Assembly (NCBI GenBank): GCA_009782245.1
Contig: WRKK01000287.1
Coordinates: 1 to 9,979 of the forward strand
Length of the DNA stretch: 9,979 nucleotides
Direction: 5' to 3'
Source: Defluviitaleaceae bacterium
GTDB taxonomy: Bacteria; Bacillota; Clostridia; Lachnospirales; WQUN01
Part shown: positions 5,844-9,979 of the stretch, piece after piece
Layout: every line of letters begins with the position of its first letter
How positions within the stretch are numbered: position 1 is the stretch's first letter
Notes under the pieces: generated by a model
What the model saw: the letters and a program-made list of their open reading frames with translations, nothing else
Told to the model about the DNA's origin: nothing
The model's database searches: none
Made by a program: the position numbers and the translations under genes

Positions 5844-5994
5844 ATGTTTCATTCCTTTCCAAAATTGGCTGTTTCCCTTTTATGTATCCTATCAAAAATT
5901 TTGACAATGCTACCAATGCAAGAAAAGACACCGCTAACAAAGCCACAATAATAACAAGGTTGACAATTTGAAATGTCATTGCTAAAGTTTGCAT
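5764..5994 (-). CDS. Small single-pass membrane protein
   Basis: A 76-aa protein whose residues ~8-38 form one long hydrophobic helix (FQIVNLVIIVALLAVSFLAL and on), followed by a Lys-rich, cytosol-type turn (KGKQ) and a polar tail. The ATG at 5994 has a near-perfect TTAAGGAGGTGAT Shine-Dalgarno 6 nt upstream, which strongly supports translation. The last ~25 codons overlap the start and signal-peptide codons of the secreted protein in another frame; this tail (His/Asn/Gly-rich) may be incidental. It is the first gene of a minus-strand unit driven by the promoter at 6099-6127. Function not recognised; a membrane partner of the secreted protein is a guess. Confidence 0.7.
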   Translation of the reverse strand: MQTLAMTFQIVNLVIIVALLAVSFLALVALSKFLIGYIKGKQPILERNETYVQKADFNGINSGFHANHSDHRPGKH

Positions 5995-6054
5995 TTAATC
6001 ACCTCCTTAATGGTATGCGTAATCTAGCTTAAAATCGCCTTTTTACCAAAATTT

Positions 6055-6079
6055 TTTCCGCATTACCTTGCTGCGGAAA
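6055..6079 (-). ncRNA. Leader hairpin in the minus-strand 5' UTR
   Basis: TTTCCGCA and TGCGGAAA form a perfect 8-bp stem with a 9-nt loop inside the ~100-nt leader between the minus-strand promoter and the small membrane protein gene. It is followed on the minus strand by A-rich, not T-rich, sequence, so it is not a terminator. It may stabilise the mRNA or be a binding site. No known riboswitch pattern is recognised. Confidence 0.45.
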
Positions 6080-6098
6080 CTAAATTGCTCTGTAAATT

Positions 6099-6127
6099 AG
6101 TATAACTTATGATTTAGGGTTTGTCAA
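6099..6127 (-). promoter_or_regulatory. Consensus sigma-A promoter, minus strand
   Basis: Read on the minus strand, a perfect TTGACA (6127-6122) and TATACT (6104-6099) are separated by exactly 17 bp. It is one of the two best promoters of the window and should drive the small membrane protein and the secreted protein at a high basal level. Confidence 0.88.
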
Positions 6128-6169
6128 GCTGTATTTTTGGGATTGATGTTTCACAAAATTTTACGCTAT

Positions 6170-6209
6170 AAGGGCAAATAACGGTAATTTCTGCCATTTG
6201 TCCTTTTTT
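6170..6209 (+). terminator. Terminator-like hairpin upstream of the sigma gene
   Basis: AAGGGCAAAT (6170-6179) pairs over 10 bp, with one G-U, to ATTTGTCCTT (6196-6205), and a run of T follows to 6209. The orientation is plus strand, but the only gene upstream points the other way. It could block stray transcription or act as an attenuator in a leader whose promoter is not identified. The rest of 5995-6287 holds the minus-strand promoter and AT-rich DNA with no convincing plus-strand promoter. Confidence 0.4.
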
Positions 6210-6296
6210 ATTATCCCAAAAAATTTTTTCCAAATTCTGCAATAAATTTGCCCAAAATTCCCCTTTATATTATGAAGGCATAAGGAGGTGGCAAAA

Positions 6297-6809
6297 ATGG
6301 AAGAATTAAGGCAAAATTTAGTGGCTTACATCAAGCGAAAATTTTACACTCGGCAAAACATCGTTGATATGGCAGACGATATTGTCAACCAAACTTTCTT
6401 GGACGTTATGAATACGGCGGATTTCCAAAATAACGCCGAAAATCGTAAAAAACAGCTAAATTTTGGCTATATGTCGGTGGCGTGTATTCGTACGGCTTAC
6501 AGGCTCTACCACAAAAACGACCAAGACAGCAACATTTTAGTAAGTTTTGAACTAACCGCACCGCTCGTGGACGAAAGCAATTTTGTCGCAGAAATTGAGC
6601 AAGCGGAAGATACAGCGTTCATTCTACAATCGCTGCAAACGTTGAAAAAAATAGAGCAAATAATCATAAACGAACGCTATTACGGAGATTTTTCATTCCG
6701 AGAGATTAGCGAACGGCACAATATCAACCTCAACACGATATTATCGCATCATCGCCGTGCGTTAAGTAAACTAAAACCGATTTTTACGGTATATTTTGGT
6801 CAAAAATGA
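6297..6809 (+). CDS. ECF-like RNA polymerase sigma factor
   Basis: The 170-aa protein has the two-domain layout of small sigma-70 factors. Residues ~5-75 resemble region 2, with the helix ADDIVNQTFLDVM typical of the core-binding segment. Residues ~108-160 resemble region 4, with the helix-turn-helix FSFREISERHNINLNTILSH followed by a basic helix RRALSKLK for -35 contact. The linker is short and acidic, and there is no region 1 or 3. The ATG at 6297 is chosen since AAGGAGG ends 8 nt before it; an in-frame GTG at 6288 lies inside that ribosome site. No classic anti-sigma gene with a membrane segment follows. Instead the next gene, 27 nt away, is a chemoreceptor-tip/CheW fusion that might take the regulatory role. 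The promoter recognised is unknown. Confidence 0.8.
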   Translation: MEELRQNLVAYIKRKFYTRQNIVDMADDIVNQTFLDVMNTADFQNNAENRKKQLNFGYMSVACIRTAYRLYHKNDQDSNILVSFELTAPLVDESNFVAEIEQAEDTAFILQSLQTLKKIEQIIINERYYGDFSFREISERHNINLNTILSHHRRALSKLKPIFTVYFGQK

Positions 6810-6836
6810 CCACAAACATCGAGAGGAGATACAACC

Positions 6837-7718
6837 ATGAAAAACGAAAAAAAATTATGGCTCATAGAGCAGTACGCACAGCAAGCCTGGACGGTTTCGC
6901 TAACATTGGCACAAGAGGCGGCTCGTGCAGGAGAATTTGGCAAAGGTTACGCAATGCTTGCCCACGAGGCTCGCACGCTTGCCAACAGATTGTACGATTA
7001 CACGGCGAAAATTAAATTTGAAACAAGCGAACTTGCTAACAACAGCGATTTTAAGGGCATAATAGATTTTGCCCGCATGACAAAATTTTTATCGGTAAAT
7101 GCTAGTTTGGAACTAATACGTATGTCAATGGTCAGCATGGATTTCAACATTCCAAAAAGTATGGCGGTTTTTGCCAACGAACTCCGTCAGTTGGCGATAA
7201 ACTTGGAGCAACTAAACGAGAAAATTTCCCAAAAGCCGTTTATCATTCCAGAAGTCGCCACGCCGTCCAGCACAAGAGAACCTAACGAATTTTTCCTATA
7301 CACAATCGGCGGACAGCCGCTATTGGAGAACGTCGGCAACATACTGGAAATACATTACTGCAAAAAAGCCGATTTGACGGGCGAAACCTTATCGTTAAGG
7401 GGAAAAAATTTGCCTATAATCGATTTTTACAAGCAGCTAAATCTGGCGGCGGACGAAAGCGAAATGCAAACAATAATGATTATCAAGCCGACAGGCATAA
7501 AATTTGAAATAGGCTCGCAGGGCGTAAATTTGGGCGATTTATCGGATATATGCGCCGTTCCGATTGACGAATTAGATGTAAACGCAATAGTTTATTCCGT
7601 TGCAGGGCGAGATGTCCCTGTTGGGGAAAATCACGCTTTCCACGGCTTTTCACGGGAATGTTGGGATTTTATCGGCGGCGAGCAAGTTGTATTTGTGGAT
7701 TGGGCTAAAATTAGGTAG
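6837..7718 (+). CDS. Soluble chemoreceptor-tip / CheW-like fusion protein
   Basis: This 293-aa protein was read as a fusion. Residues ~20-60 match the signalling tip of methyl-accepting chemotaxis proteins: AARAGEFGKGYAMLAHEART aligns with the family's AARAGE-GRGFAVVA-EVR. Residues ~82-125 look like a second, degenerate tip (LSVNASLELI, then AVFANELRQLA). Residues ~150-290 resemble a CheW domain, with the hallmark TLSLRGKNLPIIDFYKQLNL at 184-203, a strand MIIKPTGIKFEIG and a final VFVDWAKI. No membrane segment or ligand-binding domain is present, so it is cytoplasmic. CheW couples receptors to the kinase CheA, so this protein may join or block a receptor array, or sense state for the neighbouring sigma factor. 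The ATG at 6837 has GAGAGGAGAT upstream. A terminator follows. Confidence 0.7.
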   Translation: MKNEKKLWLIEQYAQQAWTVSLTLAQEAARAGEFGKGYAMLAHEARTLANRLYDYTAKIKFETSELANNSDFKGIIDFARMTKFLSVNASLELIRMSMVSMDFNIPKSMAVFANELRQLAINLEQLNEKISQKPFIIPEVATPSSTREPNEFFLYTIGGQPLLENVGNILEIHYCKKADLTGETLSLRGKNLPIIDFYKQLNLAADESEMQTIMIIKPTGIKFEIGSQGVNLGDLSDICAVPIDELDVNAIVYSVAGRDVPVGENHAFHGFSRECWDFIGGEQVVFVDWAKIR

Positions 7719-7733
7719 GCTTAATAAATATCC

Positions 7734-7759
7734 AAAAAGGGCTGATTTCAGCCTTTTTT
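7734..7759 (+). terminator. Strong intrinsic terminator
   Basis: GGCTG (7740-7744) and CAGCC (7749-7753) close a 4-nt loop; flanking AAAAAG and TTTTTT extend the stem and provide the U-tract. The structure is nearly symmetrical, so it could work in both directions. It separates the sigma/CheW unit from array B. Confidence 0.88.
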
Positions 7760-7776
7760 GGCTTGGCAAAAATCAC

Positions 7777-7805
7777 TTGACAAAATGCGAATATTGCGGT
7801 AAACT
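7777..7805 (+). promoter_or_regulatory. Array B promoter
   Basis: A perfect TTGACA (7777-7782), a 17-bp spacer and TAAACT (7800-7805) lie between the terminator and the first array B partner, giving a leader of about 25 nt. It should drive the whole array B as one message. Confidence 0.85.
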
Positions 7806-7837
7806 TGTTATATCCCACAAAAACAGGAGGAATTACC

Positions 7838-8152
7838 ATGAAAAAAGAATTAACCCTTGCAGATGTCAACTTTTTGCCAGAGGAACGGCTAATTACCGAA
7901 AAGGAAATATTTAAGGAATTTCGGGAGCATATCGTCCTATTTAATTGCGAAAACGATACAGAATGGATGCCTTTGGGCTATACAGGCAGATTACTTGCCA
8001 CTCTTTACGTTGGCAGAAGAGAAGAAATGTTGGTTGACATTGGATACGACCTAATATTTGACTATACGCAAGCACTTTGGGAAAAAGGCAACGGTTTTAT
8101 CTCCAAATTTTACTATGTTTTTCCAGAAGACGAGGACGACATATATGGTTGA
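7838..8152 (+). CDS. Array B partner protein, copy B1
   Basis: A 104-aa acidic protein, the first of three copies (8656, 9481). The ATG at 7838 follows AACAGGAGGAATTACC, a leader conserved in all three units; the longer frame back to 7805 is not used. The N-terminal ~35 residues (KELTLADVNFLP-ERLITEK-IFKEFREHIVL) are nearly invariant across copies. The middle carries a LLATLYVGRREEML strand-helix segment. The C-terminus, YYVFPEDEDDIYG, is acidic because it contains the GAGGA ribosome site for the protease. There is no signal peptide, membrane segment or known motif. It has no clear sequence similarity to the array A partner beyond length, acidity and position. The protease gene starts 8 nt before its stop. 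Likely a dedicated partner of that protease, by context only. Confidence 0.87.
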   Translation: MKKELTLADVNFLPEERLITEKEIFKEFREHIVLFNCENDTEWMPLGYTGRLLATLYVGRREEMLVDIGYDLIFDYTQALWEKGNGFISKFYYVFPEDEDDIYG

Positions 8153-8621
8153 GGGACGTTTTATTTTAGCACACCACATTTCAAGATACGTATTCGATCT
8201 TGGAGTAGGAATCCGATTGCCTTTGATAGATAACAAAGAGCCCACAATCATCGACACGGGCTTGCGAAACACAACTTGTCCTTTAGCAATCGCCAAAAAA
8301 TACGGCAGAAAAAAGAACCACTCGCAAACCCTAATTATCGGCGGACGAACCTACATGACAACACTTTACACGCTAAATTACACGTATTTTGGCGACCACC
8401 TTATAAAAAATCTACCCGTATTTGTAGGCGATTTTAAGGGCGATTTAAGCCGAAACATAATTTTAGGCTGTAGCGTACTAAAAAACTGGGATTTCAAAAT
8501 AAAATCCTCTACAAACGAACTACTCTTCAAAGAAATATCCGCAAAATACAACTATTTCTTCGACGAAAATGGCGATTACACCGAAATTTTATTAGAAGAA
8601 ACTGACGAAACCGAAGAATAA
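8145..8621 (+). CDS. Retropepsin-like aspartic protease, array B copy 1
   Basis: The 158-aa protein has the motif PTIIDTGLRNTTCP with Asp37-Thr38-Gly39, then LAIAKKYG, which matches the helix after the active site in retropepsin-like peptidases. The second fold motif reads NIILGCSVLKNW (104-115), where family members usually have Asp or a similar residue after the Gly; here it is Cys-Ser. Leucine follows DTG where Ala, Ser or Thr is typical. These changes suggest a divergent subfamily, and activity should be tested rather than assumed. The tail is strongly acidic (EETDETEE), and there is no coiled coil as in array A. The ATG at 8145 overlaps the partner stop by 8 nt, with GAGGA 8 nt upstream. 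The in-frame extension back to 8058 lies inside the partner gene and is unlikely. Confidence 0.82.
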   Translation: MVEGRFILAHHISRYVFDLGVGIRLPLIDNKEPTIIDTGLRNTTCPLAIAKKYGRKKNHSQTLIIGGRTYMTTLYTLNYTYFGDHLIKNLPVFVGDFKGDLSRNIILGCSVLKNWDFKIKSSTNELLFKEISAKYNYFFDENGDYTEILLEETDETEE

Positions 8622-8655
8622 CAACAAAAAATCCACAAAAACAGGAGGAATTACC

Positions 8656-8967
8656 ATGAAAAAAGAACTAACCCTTGCAGATGTAAACTTTCTACCACAA
8701 GAACGGCTAATTACCGAAAAGGAAATATTTAAGGAATTTCGAGAGCATATTGTCCTGCTTAAACGTGGAGACGATTTTGCACGGAAACATTTTGGCTACG
8801 CTGGCAAATTAGTAGCCACGCTTTACGTTGGCAGAAGAGAAGAAATGCTACTTGATGGCGGACACGATGTAATATACGATTATATGGATGACCTTTGGGA
8901 TAACGGCAAAGGCTTTGTATTTTCCACATATTATGTTTTTCCAGAAGATGAGGACGGTATGTATTGA
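8656..8967 (+). CDS. Array B partner protein, copy B2
   Basis: A 103-aa copy of the array B partner. The leader AAAAACAGGAGGAATTACC and the first ~34 residues match B1 and B3, with a stretch of over 40 identical bases around ERLITEKEIFKEF. From residue ~35 to the end it diverges (LLKRGDDFARKHFGYAGKLV, then a distinct DGGHDVIYDY block), while keeping LYVGRREEML and the acidic end YYVFPEDED. It sits 34 nt after the preceding protease and ends in TGATG, sharing one base with the next protease start. No domain is recognised. The pattern of fixed front and variable body suggests that the body sets specificity, which is inference. Confidence 0.87.
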   Translation: MKKELTLADVNFLPQERLITEKEIFKEFREHIVLLKRGDDFARKHFGYAGKLVATLYVGRREEMLLDGGHDVIYDYMDDLWDNGKGFVFSTYYVFPEDEDGMY

Positions 8968-9446
8968 TGGCTGAGGGAAGATTTATTTTAGACTATAACA
9001 TTTCACGATACGTATTTCAACTTGGCGTGGGCATTAGATTACCACTTATAATAAACAACGAAGAAACTACAATAATTGATACAGGATTGCGAAACACAAC
9101 TTGCCCTTTAGCAATCGCCAAAAAATACGGCAAAAAGAAAAACCACTCGCAACAACTAATTATCGGCGGAAGAACCTACACAACAACCCTCTACACGCTA
9201 AATTACACATATTTTGGCGATTATCTTATAAAAAACCTGCCCGTATTTGTCGGCGATTTTAAGGGCGATTTAAGCCGAAACATAATTTTAGGCTGTAGCG
9301 TCCTAAAAAACTGGGATTTCAAAATAAAATCCTCTACAAACGAACTATTCTTCAAAGAAATATCCGCCAAATACAACAATTTTTTTGACGAAAACGGCGA
9401 TTACACCGAAATATTATTAGAAGAAACTGACGAAACCGAAGAATAA
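8967..9446 (+). CDS. Retropepsin-like aspartic protease, array B copy 2
   Basis: A 159-aa paralogue of the protease at 8145. TTIIDTGLRNTTCP has Asp38-Thr39-Gly40, and from there to the C-terminus the two proteins differ at only a handful of residues (including R/K at 56, H/Y near 85, L/F near 128). The N-terminal 35 residues are more divergent (LDYNISRYVFQ versus LAHHISRYVFD). It keeps the same atypical DTG-Leu and ILGCSVL motifs, so these are shared features and not random damage. The ATG at 8967 is used (TGATG junction with the partner stop); a TTG 3 nt earlier is also open but less likely. Acidic tail EETDETEE. Followed 34 nt later by the third partner gene. Confidence 0.82.
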   Translation: MAEGRFILDYNISRYVFQLGVGIRLPLIINNEETTIIDTGLRNTTCPLAIAKKYGKKKNHSQQLIIGGRTYTTTLYTLNYTYFGDYLIKNLPVFVGDFKGDLSRNIILGCSVLKNWDFKIKSSTNELFFKEISAKYNNFFDENGDYTEILLEETDETEE

Positions 9447-9480
9447 CAACAAAAAATCCATAAAAACAGGAGGAATTACC

Positions 9481-9795
9481 ATGAAAAAAGAACTAACCCT
9501 AGCGGACGTAAATTTTCTACCGCAAGAACGGCTAATTACCGAAAAGGAAATATTTAAGGAATTTCGGGAACATATTGTTCTATTTAATTGCGAAAACGAC
9601 ACAGAATGGATGCCTTTGGGCTATACAGGCAGATTGCTTGCCACACTTTACGTTGGCAGAAGAGAAGAAATGTTGGTTGACATAGGATATGACCTAATAT
9701 TTGATTACACGCAAGAACTTTGGGAAAAAGGCAACGGCTTTGTATCCAAATTTTACTATGTTTTTCCAGAAGATGAGGACAATATATATAGTTAA
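9481..9795 (+). CDS. Array B partner protein, copy B3 (without intact protease)
   Basis: A 104-aa copy almost identical to B1: the same FNCENDTEWMPLGYTGRLLA and LVDIGYDLIFDYTQ segments, with only a few substitutions such as TQEL for TQAL and NIYS for DIYG. The ATG at 9481 follows the conserved AAAAACAGGAGGAATTACC leader. Downstream, the protease start codon has changed from ATG to ATA and the protease frame soon loses homology, so this is a partner without its protease, like A2 in array A. The reading frame itself is intact, which suggests it is still selected or was recently copied from B1. No recognised domain. Confidence 0.87.
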   Translation: MKKELTLADVNFLPQERLITEKEIFKEFREHIVLFNCENDTEWMPLGYTGRLLATLYVGRREEMLVDIGYDLIFDYTQELWEKGNGFVSKFYYVFPEDEDNIYS

Positions 9796-9910
9796 GCATC
9801 GTTTCAAATTAGGTATAAATGTTTTAAGATACGTATTCGACCTTGGAGTAGGAATTAGACAGGTAAAATTGCACAAAAAAAACAAAAATATCTGCAAAAT
9901 TTTGTCATAA
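9788..9910 (+). pseudogene. Truncated remnant of an array B protease gene
   Basis: At the position of the expected protease start the codon is ATA. The frame that follows keeps the protease pattern (V-RF, then RYVFDLGVGIR) for about 24 codons. Homology then ends near 9859, before the catalytic DTG, and unrelated Lys/Asn-rich codons run to a stop at 9908. Both the start-codon change and the missing active site rule out a working protease. Confidence 0.78.
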
Positions 9911-9954
9911 TTATATATTGATTTTTCAACAATTTTCTTGTACACTATATCTTA

Positions 9955-9973
9955 TGGTCAACAAAACTGACCA
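9955..9973 (+). promoter_or_regulatory. Small inverted repeat, possible operator
   Basis: TGGTCA and TGACCA are arranged as a perfect 6-bp inverted repeat with a 7-nt spacer, just after an AT-rich stretch containing a weak promoter-like TTGATT-17-TACACT (9918-9946). The spacing would place the repeat over the start of a transcript running out of the window. The downstream gene is not visible. Confidence 0.3.
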
Positions 9974-9979
9974 AATACA

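Noticed and set aside
6143..6172. Plus-strand promoter TTGATG-18-TATAAG for the sigma gene
   Set aside because: A start from it would fall inside the left arm of the 6170-6209 hairpin, so both cannot work as drawn, and its -35 is weak. A TTGCCC/TATTAT pair at 6248-6273 has only 14 bp spacing and is also unconvincing.
6806..7015. Small open frame in another frame over the start of the CheW-like fusion gene
   Set aside because: It overlaps the real gene, its ATG has no ribosome site, and its Arg/Cys-rich product shows no domain pattern.
8058..8144. Longer N-terminus for the first array B protease
   Set aside because: It lies wholly inside the partner gene, has no ribosome site at the earlier start, and the paralogue at 8967 begins at the equivalent MAEGRF position.

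Overview
The window looks like chromosomal DNA from a low- to mid-GC bacterium, most likely a Bacillota (clostridial-type) lineage. The evidence is strong AGGAGG-type Shine-Dalgarno sites in front of almost every gene, near-consensus sigma-A promoters (for example TTGACA-17-TATACT and TTGACA-17-TAAACT), TTG starts backed by perfect ribosome binding sites, and intrinsic terminators. This placement is inferred from signals only; there is no rRNA or taxonomic marker gene here.

Layout. (1) 1-879: 3' part of a long coiled-coil protein gene. (2) 880-1082: a low-complexity G/T-then-A/C leader with a hairpin and a 27-bp tandem repeat. (3) 1083-1829: a class II Fic-domain AMP transferase. (4) 1841-2792: an extended -10 promoter and an unrecognised charged coiled-coil protein, followed by a 10-bp tandem repeat and a terminator. 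(5) Array A, 2893-4969: promoter, three copies of an 86-aa partner protein, two intact 178-aa retropepsin-like aspartic proteases, one truncated protease remnant, and a terminator. (6) Minus-strand unit 6127-4977: a consensus promoter, a leader hairpin, a small membrane protein and an overlapping secreted protein with an internal repeat. (7) 6297-7759: an ECF-like sigma factor, a soluble protein that fuses degenerate chemoreceptor-tip segments to a CheW-like domain, and a strong terminator. (8) Array B, 7777-9910: a strong promoter, then three copies of a different 103/104-aa partner, two intact proteases of a second subtype (158/159 aa) and one truncated protease remnant. (9) 9911-9979: AT-rich DNA ending in a small inverted repeat.

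The notable system is the pair of arrays. Two dissimilar sets of 'small acidic partner + retropepsin-like protease' have the same architecture: partner first, protease start overlapping the partner stop, protease Shine-Dalgarno lying inside the partner's last codons, three partners for two working proteases, and one protease in each array broken just before its catalytic DTG. The conserved overlap suggests coupled translation of a protease with its inhibitor, chaperone, adaptor or substrate. That role is inference; no function can be read from the sequence. Related features are an in-frame palindromic insertion in one protease, a clean one-heptad indel in the protease coiled-coil tail, and partner genes whose 5' ends are nearly invariant while their centres vary.
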